64,000 nt of DNA from assembly GCF_029962485.1 (NCBI RefSeq), contig NZ_CP073637.1, forward strand, positions 1,302,001 to 1,366,000, given 5' to 3'. The DNA is from Burkholderia cepacia (lineage in GTDB: Bacteria > Pseudomonadota > Gammaproteobacteria > Burkholderiales > Burkholderiaceae). The translations under genes and the position numbers were made by a program. Of this stretch, positions 51,255 to 64,000 are shown piece by piece (within the stretch, counting starts at the first letter, position 1; every line of letters begins with the position of its first letter). Under the pieces are notes generated by a model. The model had not been told where the DNA came from. It ran no database searches and worked only from the letters and a program-made list of their open reading frames with translations.

Positions 51255-52472
51255 ATGTCGTCGGTGCAGGTGAGGGTGCTCGCGCTGTTTTCGGTCGGGT
51301 ATTTCGTGTCGTATGTGTTTCGCGGCGTCAATCTGGGCTTCGCGCCGTTCGTCACGCATGAGCTCGGGCTGTCGGCCGCCGATCTCGGCCTGCTGACCAG
51401 CCTCTATTTCCTCGGCTTCGCGGGCGCGCAGATCCCGGCCGGTGTGATGCTCGACCACTTCGGCCCGCGCCGCGTGACGGCCGGCATGCTGTTGTTCGCG
51501 GCGGCCGGAGCGGCCGTGTTCGGCGCCGCGCATAGCCTCGGCACGATGATGGCCGGCCGGCTGCTGATCGGTGTCGGCGTATCGGTGTGTCTCGGCGCGG
51601 CGTTCAAGGCGCTTGCGCAGCATTTCCCGGTCGGCCGGCTGCCGCTCGTCAACGGTCTCGTGATGGCCGTCGGCGGCCTCGGTGGCGTGATGGTCGGCTC
51701 GCCGCTGACCTGGCTGCTCGGCTGGACGAGCTGGCGCGCGATCTGTTTCGGCCTCGCGGTGCTGACGGTGGTCGTCGCGGCGTCGATCGGCTTCGGCGCG
51801 CCCGAAGCGACGCAGGCGCGCCACCAGGGCGGGCTCGTCAGCCAGTTCAAGGGCACCTGGCACATCCTGAGCAGTCGCGCGTTCTGGAAGATCTCGTCGT
51901 TTTCCGTCGTCACGCAGGGCGTGTTCTACGCGATGCAGTCGCTATGGGTCGGGCCGTACCTGCGCGATGTCGCGGGGTTCGATGCGCCGCATGCCGCGCG
52001 TCTCGTGTCGGTGCTCGGCTTCGCGATGATGGCCGGCTGCGTCGGCTTCGGCGCGGCGGCGCGCGTGCTCGAGCGGCGCGGCGTGTCGGTCTACGCGTTC
52101 TGCGGCGTCGGGATGGCGCTGTTCGTCGCGACGCAGGTCGCGATCGTCGCGGGCGTGCCGCTGCCGCCGGCTCTGTTGTGGGCGGCTTACGGGATATTCG
52201 GTGGCGTCGGCATCCTGACCTACGCGGTGATGGCCGGACACTTCCCCGCCCATCTGATCGGCCGCGCGAACACGACGCTCACGCTCGTGATCTTCCTGCT
52301 GATCTTCGCGTTCCAGATCGGCGTCGGCGCGGTGCTGTCGCACTGGCCGGCGGTCGACGGGCGTTATCCTGCCGCCGCGCACTTCACCGCATGGGGCGTG
52401 CTGCTCGCGCTGCAGCTCGCGAGCGCGGTCTGGTACGTGTGGCCCGCGCGCGGCGCTGGTCAAGCGCACTGA
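51255..52472 (+). CDS. MFS transporter, unknown substrate
   Basis: A 405-residue, twelve-helix carrier. Helix 1 carries FSVGYFVSYVFRGVNLGFAP, loop 2-3 has GVMLDHFGPRRVTAGML, and helix 4 has GRLLIGVGVSVCLGAAFKAL, features of the NarK/hexuronate-like MFS branch. The ATG at 51255 follows a GTG one codon upstream; GGGGAAG is the ribosome-binding site. It is a single gene between the mltD-like and car loci and no partner enzyme suggests its substrate. Confidence 0.85.
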   Translation: MSSVQVRVLALFSVGYFVSYVFRGVNLGFAPFVTHELGLSAADLGLLTSLYFLGFAGAQIPAGVMLDHFGPRRVTAGMLLFAAAGAAVFGAAHSLGTMMAGRLLIGVGVSVCLGAAFKALAQHFPVGRLPLVNGLVMAVGGLGGVMVGSPLTWLLGWTSWRAICFGLAVLTVVVAASIGFGAPEATQARHQGGLVSQFKGTWHILSSRAFWKISSFSVVTQGVFYAMQSLWVGPYLRDVAGFDAPHAARLVSVLGFAMMAGCVGFGAAARVLERRGVSVYAFCGVGMALFVATQVAIVAGVPLPPALLWAAYGIFGGVGILTYAVMAGHFPAHLIGRANTTLTLVIFLLIFAFQIGVGAVLSHWPAVDGRYPAAAHFTAWGVLLALQLASAVWYVWPARGAGQAH

Positions 52473-52827
52473 TCCGGCGGTACGCTGACGGGTAGGGCGG
52501 CTGCGGAAACGGGGCCGCAGCACGTTGCGCCGTGCGTCGCGTGCACGATCGGACGGCCATATCGATTGAAGATAGGGCCATTTTCAGGCTATAATTTGAA
52601 AGTTTGTGCTGATCAACCTCGCACCCTAGCGCCTACCTCATTCATCCCGTTCATCCGCCGCACGCCGCCTGCCGGGCGATGCCGCGAAGCCTCGTGCGCC
52701 ACGCGCCGGGTTCGCGACTCGACAACGCAGACCGCGTCCAGCAAGCGACCACGCGCGCCCACGCAGCGCGGCGCTCGCGCGGCAGGGTAAACAGGTCGGC
52801 AGCAGGGTGTTCCCCAAGGAGCCTCCC
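52473..52827. other. carA upstream region with long leader
   Basis: The 355-base gap contains the car promoter (52566-52595) and a leader of about 225 nucleotides before the carA GTG. No terminator-type hairpin or recognisable riboswitch was seen in it, and no leader peptide rich in arginine or pyrimidine-sensing U tract was evident. Confidence 0.5.
52566..52595 (+). promoter_or_regulatory. Promoter of the car operon
   Basis: TTGAAG (52566-52571), an 18-base spacer and a perfect TATAAT (52590-52595) form a strong sigma-70 promoter; the predicted start is near 52602. Confidence 0.7.
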
Positions 52828-53973
52828 GTGTTGCCGTCTTTTACTCCCGCCTTGCTTGCACTCGCCGACGGCACGGTCTTTCGTGGTTATTCGATCGGGG
52901 CCGAAGGCCACACGATCGGCGAAGTCGTGTTCAATACCGCGATCACCGGCTATCAGGAAATCCTGACTGATCCGAGCTACTCGCGCCAGATCGTCACGCT
53001 CACCTATCCGCATATCGGCAACGTCGGCGTCAACGCCGAAGACGTCGAAGCCACGAAAGTCCATGCCGCCGGCCTGATCATCCGTGATCTGCCCACGCTC
53101 GCATCGAACTTCCGCATGGACCGCACGCTCGGCGACTACCTGCGCGACGAAGGCGTCGTCGCGATCGCCGGCATCGATACCCGCAAGCTGACCCGCATCC
53201 TGCGCGACAAGGGCGCGCAGAACGGCTGCATCCTGACGGGCTCGGACGACGAAGCGAAGGCGATCGAGCTCGCACGCTCGTTCCCGGGCCTCGCGGGCAT
53301 GGATCTCGCGAAGGTCGTGTCGACCACGAAGCCGTTCGAATGGAAGCAGACCGAATGGCGCCTCGAAGGCGGCTACGGCATGCAGGAAGCGCCGAAGTAC
53401 CGCGTCGTCGCCTACGATTTCGGCGTCAAGTACAACATCCTGCGCATGCTCGCGGAGCGTGGCTGCCACGTGACGGTGCTGCCGGCACAGGCGAGCGCGG
53501 AAGATGCGCTCGCGCTGAATCCGGACGGCATCTTCCTGTCGAACGGCCCCGGCGATCCGGAACCGTGCGACTACGCGATCGCGGCCACGAAGCAGTTCAT
53601 CGAGCGTGGCGTGCCGACCTTCGGTATCTGCCTTGGCCACCAGATCATGGGCCTCGCGGTCGGCGCGAAGACGCTGAAGATGAAGACGGGCCACCACGGC
53701 GCGAACCATCCGGTGAAGGATCTGGGCGACGGTCGTGTCGTGATCACGTCGCAGAACCACGGCTTCGCGGTCGACGCCGATTCGCTGCCGGCCAACGCGC
53801 GCGTGACGCACGTGTCGCTGTTCGACGGCACGCTGCAGGGTTTCGAGCTGACCGACAAGCCGGCCTTCTGCTTCCAGGGTCACCCGGAAGCGTCGCCCGG
53901 CCCGCACGACATCGGCTACCTGTTCGACCGTTTCACCGCGCTGATGGACGCGGCGAAGCAGCGCAACGCTTAA
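52828..53973 (+). CDS. carA: Carbamoyl-phosphate synthase small (glutaminase) subunit
   Basis: A 381-residue subunit that hydrolyses glutamine and passes ammonia to CarB for carbamoyl phosphate, the shared precursor of arginine and pyrimidines. The N-terminal half contains [20 protein letters not shown]. The class I glutaminase half has [12 protein letters not shown], the nucleophile cysteine in [13 protein letters not shown] and the His-Glu pair in [13 protein letters not shown]. The GTG at 52828 ([15 protein letters not shown]) was chosen because AAGGAG lies 6 bases upstream; an earlier GTG at 52807 lacks such a site. Confidence 0.95.
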   Translation: MLPSFTPALLALADGTVFRGYSIGAEGHTIGEVVFNTAITGYQEILTDPSYSRQIVTLTYPHIGNVGVNAEDVEATKVHAAGLIIRDLPTLASNFRMDRTLGDYLRDEGVVAIAGIDTRKLTRILRDKGAQNGCILTGSDDEAKAIELARSFPGLAGMDLAKVVSTTKPFEWKQTEWRLEGGYGMQEAPKYRVVAYDFGVKYNILRMLAERGCHVTVLPAQASAEDALALNPDGIFLSNGPGDPEPCDYAIAATKQFIERGVPTFGICLGHQIMGLAVGAKTLKMKTGHHGANHPVKDLGDGRVVITSQNHGFAVDADSLPANARVTHVSLFDGTLQGFELTDKPAFCFQGHPEASPGPHDIGYLFDRFTALMDAAKQRNA

Positions 53974-54009
53974 GTCACTGACGCAACCGAAGGACGGGAG
54001 ATTCACATC

Positions 54010-54669
54010 ATGTTCGGCCACGCACTCGGCATCACGGATATCTGGACCTACGTGTTCGGCGTGATCTTCATCATCCTGCTGCCGGGGCCGAACTCGATGT
54101 ACGTGCTGTCGCTCGCGGCGCAGCGCGGCGTGAAGGCCGGCTATCGCGCGGCCTGCGGCGTATTCGTCGGCGATACGGTGCTGATGGTGCTGTCCGCAGC
54201 GGGCGTTGCGTCGCTGCTGAAGGCGAACCCGCTGCTGTTCTCCGTCGTCAAGTACGGCGGCGCCGCGTACCTGCTCTACATCGGCACGGGCATGCTGCGC
54301 AGCGCGTGGCAGAAGCTGCGTGCGCCGGCGAATGCGCCGGCCGAGACAGCGCCCGCGGTGGACGGCGAGCGGCCGTTCCGCAAGGCGCTGATCGTGAGCC
54401 TGCTGAATCCGAAGGCGATCCTGTTCTTCATCTCGTTCTTCATCCAGTTCGTCGACCCGGCATTTCCGCATCCCGCGCTGTCGTTCGTCGTGCTCGGGGC
54501 GATCGCGCAATGCGCGAGCTTCCTGTACCTGAGCACGCTGATCTTCGCGGGCGCGCGGCTCGCCGAGCATTTCCGCCGCCGCCGCAAGCTTGCGGCCGGC
54601 GCGGCGAGCAGCGTGGGCGGCCTGTTCATCGGTTTCTCGGTGAAGCTTGCGCTCGCGACCATGAGCTGA
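54010..54669 (+). CDS. LysE/RhtB-family amino-acid exporter
   Basis: A 219-residue membrane protein with about six hydrophobic segments. The LysE/RhtB signature is [20 protein letters not shown] at residues 15-34, followed by [20 protein letters not shown] and [20 protein letters not shown]. Relatives export leucine, threonine, homoserine, lysine or arginine. It lies between carA (36-base gap) and carB (49-base gap) on the same strand, so it should be co-expressed with carbamoyl phosphate synthesis. Export of a pathway amino acid such as arginine or of an analogue is possible but unproven. Confidence 0.9.
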   Translation: MFGHALGITDIWTYVFGVIFIILLPGPNSMYVLSLAAQRGVKAGYRAACGVFVGDTVLMVLSAAGVASLLKANPLLFSVVKYGGAAYLLYIGTGMLRSAWQKLRAPANAPAETAPAVDGERPFRKALIVSLLNPKAILFFISFFIQFVDPAFPHPALSFVVLGAIAQCASFLYLSTLIFAGARLAEHFRRRRKLAAGAASSVGGLFIGFSVKLALATMS

Positions 54670-54718
54670 GCGCTGCCGGCCGACCCACGACAACGATTAC
54701 TTATTGAATTCACAAGCC

Positions 54719-57975
<3,257 letters not shown>

Positions 57976-58006
57976 GCAGTCAGTTACCTGTCGAAGCAAC
58001 ACGTGC

Positions 58007-58065
58007 CGCGATTAGGCGGTGTTTCCAGTGCATCGGAAGCGCGCTTAATCGCGGTGATTTTTTTT
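58007..58065 (+). terminator. Terminator or attenuator between carB and greA
   Basis: CCGCGATTA (58007-58015) and TAATCGCGG (58046-58054) pair around a 30-base loop and are followed by eight T residues (58058-58065), only 29 bases before greA. It could end the car operon or act as a greA leader attenuator. Confidence 0.6.
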
Positions 58066-58093
58066 AAAGCCGTTTTTAGCGATTGAGCCGTTT

Positions 58094-58570
58094 ATGAGCA
58101 CCATTCCGTTGACAAAGCGTGGCGCAGGGCAACTGCGCGATGAATTGCAGCGCCTCAAGTCCGTCGAGCGGCCGGCCGTGATCAACGCGATCGCGGAGGC
58201 CCGCGCACAGGGTGATCTGTCCGAAAACGCCGAATACGATGCCGCGAAGGAAAAGCAGGGCTTCATCGAGGGTCGCATCGCGGAACTCGAATCGAAGCTG
58301 TCCGCCGCGCAAGTCATCGATCCCACGGTGCTCGACGCCGATGGCCGCGTGGTGTTTGCCGCGACGGTCGAACTCGAGGATCTCGAATCGGGCGACACCG
58401 TCAAGTACCAGATCGTTGGCGACGACGAAGCCGATATCGATCACGGCCTGATCTCGGTCAGCTCGCCGATCGCGCGTGCACTGATCGGCAAGTCCGAAGG
58501 TGACGTCGCGGCCGTGCAGGCGCCGAGCGGCGTGCGCGAGTACGAAATCATCTCGGTCAGCTACGTCTGA
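58094..58570 (+). CDS. greA: Transcription elongation factor GreA
   Basis: A 158-residue factor that rescues backtracked RNA polymerase by stimulating transcript cleavage. The N-terminal coiled coil (residues about 8-75) has [20 protein letters not shown] and the tip acidic region [20 protein letters not shown] that carries the catalytic acidic pair. The C-terminal FKBP-like domain follows, with [19 protein letters not shown]. The ATG at 58094 is the family start. The position after carB is conserved in many proteobacteria. Confidence 0.96.
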   Translation: MSTIPLTKRGAGQLRDELQRLKSVERPAVINAIAEARAQGDLSENAEYDAAKEKQGFIEGRIAELESKLSAAQVIDPTVLDADGRVVFAATVELEDLESGDTVKYQIVGDDEADIDHGLISVSSPIARALIGKSEGDVAAVQAPSGVREYEIISVSYV

Positions 58571-58584
58571 AGCGGGGCGACGTG

Positions 58585-59043
58585 ATGCCGCATCGCGTGT
58601 TCCGTCTGCTGTCGGCCGTGTGGGTCGGCAGCCTGCTGACGATCGGGTATGCGGTCGCGCCCGTATTGTTCAAGACGCTGGAGCGGATGACGGCCGGTTC
58701 GGTCGCCGCCCAGCTGTTCCGTATCGAGGCGATCCTCGGTGTCGTATGCGGCGTGCTGCTGCTCGCGCTGTCGAACCAGCAGGTTCGACGCGGCAGCAGC
58801 GAATATCGCCGCGTGCGCTGGGTCGTCGCCGCGATGGTCGTGTGCGTGCTGGTCGGGTATTTTGCGTTGCAGCCGTTCATGAACGCGCTGCGGGTGGCCG
58901 CGATGGATGCGGGCACCGATATCGCGAACTCGCCGTATGCAAGCCGCTTCGGGATGCTGCATGGCGTCTCGAGCGTGTTTTACCTCGTCGAGAGCGTGCT
59001 GGGGCTGATGCTGATCTGGCGTTTGCCGGCGCGCGACGCCTGA
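58585..59043 (+). CDS. DUF4149-family membrane protein
   Basis: A 152-residue protein with four membrane segments (LLSAVWVGSLLTIGYAVAPV, AILGVVCGVLLLALS, VVAAMVVCVLVGYFALQPF, VFYLVESVLGLMLIWRLPAR). The pattern VGSLLTIGYAVAPVLFKTL with LHGVSSVFYLVESVLGL fits DUF4149. The function is unknown. It follows greA after 14 bases and is likely co-transcribed. A GTG one codon upstream of the ATG is an alternative start. Confidence 0.85.
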   Translation: MPHRVFRLLSAVWVGSLLTIGYAVAPVLFKTLERMTAGSVAAQLFRIEAILGVVCGVLLLALSNQQVRRGSSEYRRVRWVVAAMVVCVLVGYFALQPFMNALRVAAMDAGTDIANSPYASRFGMLHGVSSVFYLVESVLGLMLIWRLPARDA

Positions 59044-59122
59044 CGCGCGTGCCGCGCAGGCCCGGTCGATGCCGGGCCCGCGGGCAGGGAAGCGGTACGG
59101 CGTAGCCGTGCCGCCCCGATGC

Positions 59123-59650
59123 TTACTTGTCCTGGAACGGACGCTTCGTGCTGGCCTGGCGCTTCTTGGCGCGCTTCACGTTGCCGCCCGCCGTCACGCG
59201 CTCGTTGCCGCGTACGACGACCTTCGTCGGCTTCGGGCGACGCACGGGGCTCGCGTTCGGCGACACCTTGACGACCTTGACGGTGCGCGGTGCACGGCCT
59301 TTCTTGTCGTCGACGGCTTCGGCCGCGCTCGGCAGCGTGCCGGCACGACGGCCGCGGGCCGGGGCCGCTGCGGCGGCTTCGGGCTTCCAGATCACCAGCA
59401 GCTTGCCGATGTGCTGGATCGGCGCCGCGCTCAGGCGGTCGCAGATCTCGTCGTAGATCGCGACACGCTCGTCGCGTTCGTCGCCGAACACGCGGATCTT
59501 GATCAACTGGTGCGCGTTGAGGTGCACCTTGATTTCTTTCAGCACGGCGTCGGTCAGCCCTTCGGCGCCGATCAGCACGACGGGCTTGAGCGCATGGGCC
59601 TGGGAGCGCAGCGCGGAGCGCTCGGCGGGAGAAAGCGAAAGGGCGGGCAT
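59123..59650 (-). CDS. yhbY: YhbY (CRS1/YhbY) family RNA-binding protein with long basic tail
   Basis: A 175-residue protein. Residues 3-95 form the YhbY domain (LSPAERSALRSQAHALKPVV, LIGAEGLTDAVLKEIKVHLN, LIKIRVFGDERDERVAIYDE), an IF3-C-like RNA-binding fold linked to large ribosomal subunit assembly. From about residue 96 there is an unusual Ala/Pro- then Lys/Arg-rich extension (KVVVRGNERVTAGGNVKRAK) of 80 residues, absent from E. coli YhbY. It diverges from rlmE, the usual arrangement in beta- and gamma-proteobacteria. Confidence 0.92.
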   Translation of the reverse strand: MPALSLSPAERSALRSQAHALKPVVLIGAEGLTDAVLKEIKVHLNAHQLIKIRVFGDERDERVAIYDEICDRLSAAPIQHIGKLLVIWKPEAAAAAPARGRRAGTLPSAAEAVDDKKGRAPRTVKVVKVSPNASPVRRPKPTKVVVRGNERVTAGGNVKRAKKRQASTKRPFQDK

Positions 59651-59843
59651 GGAAATGTCGAAATCTAAATAAGGGCGCGCTGACTGAATAGCGATCGCGG
59701 GAAGTTACCGCGTCAGTCGTGCGCCGAAACCACGTAAAATCGCGGCTTGGGCCTCAAAAGGGGCCGCAGCCGCGCGAAGAAGACGCGTATTATCCGCTAA
59801 AAGCGCGGCTTCACGAAGCAAATGGCAGCAATCTCTCTCTCGA

Positions 59844-60506
59844 ATGGCAAAAAACCGCTTCAACCAGCACTGGCTGCACGACCACATCAACGACCCGTAC
59901 GTCAAAATGGCGCAGCGGGAGGGCTATCGCGCGCGTGCCGCGTACAAGCTGAAGGAAATCGACGAGCAGGACAAGCTGATCCGTCCGGGCCAGGTGATCG
60001 TCGATCTTGGCGCGACGCCGGGCAGCTGGAGCCAGTATGCCCGCAACAAGCTCGCGATGGGCAAGAAGCGTGACGCGGAGCGCGAAGGCGGCATCGACGG
60101 CACGATCGTGGCGCTCGACATCCTGCCGATGGAGCCGATCGCCGACGTCCACTTCCTTCAGGGCGACTTCCGCGAGGACGCCGTCCTTCACCAACTCGAA
60201 GAAGTGCTCGAAGGGCGCTCGGTGGACCTTGTTATTTCCGACATGGCCCCCAACCTCTCCGGCGTGGCCTCGGCGGACGCGGCGCGCATCGAGCATCTGT
60301 GCGATCTGGCGCTTGAATTCGCGCAGAATCATCTGAAGCCGGATGGTGCGCTGCTCGTGAAGTGCTTTCACGGCAGCGGCTACAGCCAGATCGTCGAGAA
60401 ATTCAAGCAGCAGTTTAAGACTGTCGCGCCGCGCAAGCCGAAGGCGTCCCGCGACAAATCGTCCGAAACGTTCATTTTGGGTCGGCATCTGAAGCATCCG
60501 CGGTGA
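59844..60506 (+). CDS. rlmE: 23S rRNA (uridine2552-2'-O)-methyltransferase
   Basis: A 220-residue heat-inducible methyltransferase (RrmJ/FtsJ) that modifies U2552 in the peptidyl-transferase A-loop, needed late in 50S assembly. SAM-binding motif I is [17 protein letters not shown]. The catalytic K-D-K-E set is visible as Lys in [13 protein letters not shown], Asp in [13 protein letters not shown], Lys in [13 protein letters not shown] and Glu in [12 protein letters not shown]. The ATG at 59844 opens [20 protein letters not shown]. The gene precedes ftsH, a conserved pair. Confidence 0.95.
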   Translation: MAKNRFNQHWLHDHINDPYVKMAQREGYRARAAYKLKEIDEQDKLIRPGQVIVDLGATPGSWSQYARNKLAMGKKRDAEREGGIDGTIVALDILPMEPIADVHFLQGDFREDAVLHQLEEVLEGRSVDLVISDMAPNLSGVASADAARIEHLCDLALEFAQNHLKPDGALLVKCFHGSGYSQIVEKFKQQFKTVAPRKPKASRDKSSETFILGRHLKHPR

Positions 60507-60672
60507 CGCGGAGCGGGATACCGCAAACGGGCTCCGGCCCTTGCCAGACAAGCGAAGCGCTATCGCGGCGGTTGTCAATGCTTATGGCGAGGGTGGTCGG
60601 ACTGGATTAGAATGACCGAGGGGCGCCGCAAGGAAAATGTAGGCGCTCGTCTACGAGTGAAGGAGTGGTGCT

Positions 60673-62571
<1,899 letters not shown>

Positions 62572-62649
62572 TCTCTCTGCTTTAGCACCGTTCACGGGCT
62601 GGTGTGGCTTCACACCGGCCCGTTTTGCATTCATCCACGCCAGTCGCTC

Positions 62650-63543
62650 GTGTCCGATTCCGCAGTTTCCCCGTCCATTCCCGCGCCACTTCAGTGCGGC
62701 CGCTTCGAGCTGACGTTCGAACGCCCGCTCGTGATGGGCATCCTCAACGCCACGCCCGATTCGTTCTCCGATGGCGGCCGCTTCCTCGCGCGCGACGATG
62801 CACTGCGCCAGGCCGAGCGGATGATCGCCGAAGGCGCGGACCTCCTCGACATCGGCGGCGAATCGACGCGCCCCGGCGCGCCGCCCGTGCCGCTCGACGA
62901 GGAGCTCGCGCGCGTGATCCCGCTTGTCGAGGCGCTGCGGCCGCTGAACGTGCCGCTGTCGATCGACACCTACAAGCCGGCCGTGATGCGCGCGGCGCTG
63001 GCCGCCGGCGCGGATCTGATCAACGACATCTGGGGGTTCCGCCAGCCGGGCGCGATCGATGCGGTGCGCGAGGGCAACAGCGGGCTGTGCGCGATGCACA
63101 TGCTCGGCGAGCCGCAGACGATGCAGGTTGGCGAGCCGGATTACGGCGACGTCGTGACCGACGTGCGCGACTTTCTCGCCGCGCGCGCGCAGGCGCTGCG
63201 CGACGCGGGCATTGCGCCGGAACGGATTTGCGTCGATCCCGGTTTCGGGTTCGGCAAGGCGGTTGTCGACGACAACTACGCGCTGCTGGCCGCGTTGCCG
63301 GACACGGCGCCTGCGCGGCCCGACGGGCGTGCGTATCCGATTCTCGCGGGCATGTCGCGCAAGTCGATGCTCGGTGCGGTGATCGGCGGCAAGCCGCCGA
63401 TGGAGCGCGTCGCGGCGAGCGTGGCGGCCGCGTTGTGCGCGGTCGAGCGCGGTGCCGCGATCGTGCGCGTGCACGACGTCGCGGCGACGGTCGATGCGCT
63501 GAAAATATGGAATGCCGTGCGCGAAGCCGCACGGCAACGATAA
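62650..63543 (+). CDS. folP: Dihydropteroate synthase
   Basis: A 297-residue TIM-barrel enzyme that couples p-aminobenzoate to hydroxymethyl-dihydropterin pyrophosphate, the sulphonamide target. Signatures are [28 protein letters not shown] with the pABA-site loop, [26 protein letters not shown] and [13 protein letters not shown]. The GTG at 62650 was chosen as start. It follows ftsH by 78 bases and precedes glmM, the usual order. Confidence 0.94.
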   Translation: MSDSAVSPSIPAPLQCGRFELTFERPLVMGILNATPDSFSDGGRFLARDDALRQAERMIAEGADLLDIGGESTRPGAPPVPLDEELARVIPLVEALRPLNVPLSIDTYKPAVMRAALAAGADLINDIWGFRQPGAIDAVREGNSGLCAMHMLGEPQTMQVGEPDYGDVVTDVRDFLAARAQALRDAGIAPERICVDPGFGFGKAVVDDNYALLAALPDTAPARPDGRAYPILAGMSRKSMLGAVIGGKPPMERVAASVAAALCAVERGAAIVRVHDVAATVDALKIWNAVREAARQR

Positions 63544-63571
63544 GTCAGAAGACGAAGGAGGAAGATTCTCT

Positions 63572-64000
63572 ATGGGACGTCGATATTTCGGCACGGATGG
63601 CATTCGCGGTACGGTGGGCGAGGCGCCCATCACACCGGATTTCGTATTGCGTCTCGGCTATGCGGCCGGCAAGGTGCTGGCAGGTTCGGCCGACGTCGCG
63701 GCGGGCTCGCGTCCGACCGTGCTGATCGGCAAGGACACGCGCGTGTCGGGCTACATGCTCGAAGCCGCGCTCGAGGCCGGCTTCTCGGCGGCGGGCGTCG
63801 ACGTGATGCTGGCCGGCCCGATGCCCACGCCGGGCGTCGCGTACCTGACGCGCGCACTGCGCCTGTCGGCCGGCGTCGTGATCAGTGCGTCGCACAACCC
63901 GTATCACGACAACGGGATCAAGTTTTTCTCGGCAGACGGCAACAAGCTGCCGGACGACACCGAAGCCGCGATCGAAGCGTGGCTCGACAAGCCACTCGAA
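63572..64000 (+). CDS. glmM: Phosphoglucosamine mutase (partial, cut by window end)
   Basis: The first 143 residues of the enzyme that turns glucosamine-6-phosphate into glucosamine-1-phosphate for peptidoglycan and LPS. It opens [20 protein letters not shown] and has [19 protein letters not shown]. The phosphoserine loop is [19 protein letters not shown], with Ser of SASHNP the phosphorylated residue. The ATG at 63572 follows AAGGAGGAAG. The remaining three-quarters lie beyond base 64000. Confidence 0.96.
   Translation, partial: MGRRYFGTDGIRGTVGEAPITPDFVLRLGYAAGKVLAGSADVAAGSRPTVLIGKDTRVSGYMLEAALEAGFSAAGVDVMLAGPMPTPGVAYLTRALRLSAGVVISASHNPYHDNGIKFFSADGNKLPDDTEAAIEAWLDKPLE

Overview
The window is high-GC DNA that looks like a stretch of chromosome 1 of a Burkholderia, most likely of the B. 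cepacia complex. The reasons are the Burkholderia-style housekeeping blocks (dnaQ-rnhA-methyltransferase/gloB; carA-lysE-carB-greA; rlmE-ftsH-folP-glmM), Burkholderia-type small families (DUF4148, DUF2242, SLST-repeat trimeric autotransporter) and the dense, overlapping high-GC gene layout. No rRNA, tRNA, CRISPR array, insertion sequence or prophage was recognised.

Layout. 1-4.2 kb: the tail of an unknown gene, a large trimeric autotransporter adhesin on the minus strand, and an AT-rich upstream island. 4.2-16 kb: a metabolic accessory block with five catabolic or uptake modules: NAD(P)-binding protein, LysR regulator diverging from an agmatinase-family ureohydrolase coupled to a GNAT acetyltransferase, a divergent SRAP (HMCES/YedK-like) protein, an NCS1 permease, a porin, and a LysR regulator diverging from an MHS transporter, an N-carbamoyl-amino-acid hydrolase and an acetylpolyamine amidohydrolase. 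16-21 kb: a compact archaic (Csu-type) chaperone-usher pilus operon on the minus strand, met at its end by a tiny secreted protein that resembles half a pilin. 21-32 kb: MFS exporter, a probable sRNA, LysR regulators, a eukaryotic-type serine dehydratase, a DUF2242 lipoprotein, TerC, a two-gene Hsp20 operon with a sigma-32 promoter, and a 3-hydroxyacyl-CoA dehydrogenase.

32-40 kb: a complete biotin-independent malonate utilisation operon (LysR regulator; madL, madM transporter; mdcA, C, D, E, G, B, H). Most junctions from mdcC to mdcH overlap by 4 or 14 bases, so the enzyme is probably made by translationally coupled synthesis. 40-46 kb: a PLD-like protein with a degenerate HKD motif, a phosphoribosyltransferase, PHA depolymerase, GST, a small unknown protein, a ProP-like transporter and a YnfA-family protein.

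46-64 kb: core genes for replication (dnaQ, rnhA), methylglyoxal detoxification (gloB), cell wall (mltD-like, glmM), arginine/pyrimidine synthesis (carA, carB), transcription elongation (greA), ribosome biogenesis (yhbY, rlmE), protein quality control (ftsH) and folate (folP). The most striking anomaly is a single-base deletion in carB near 57600, which splits an otherwise intact gene into two frames. It is either a sequencing error or a genuine arginine/uracil auxotrophy. Other items worth attention are the candidate sRNA at 23125-23198, the half-pilin at 16030-16317, the SRAP protein with altered catalytic context, and several operator-like palindromes upstream of catabolic genes.
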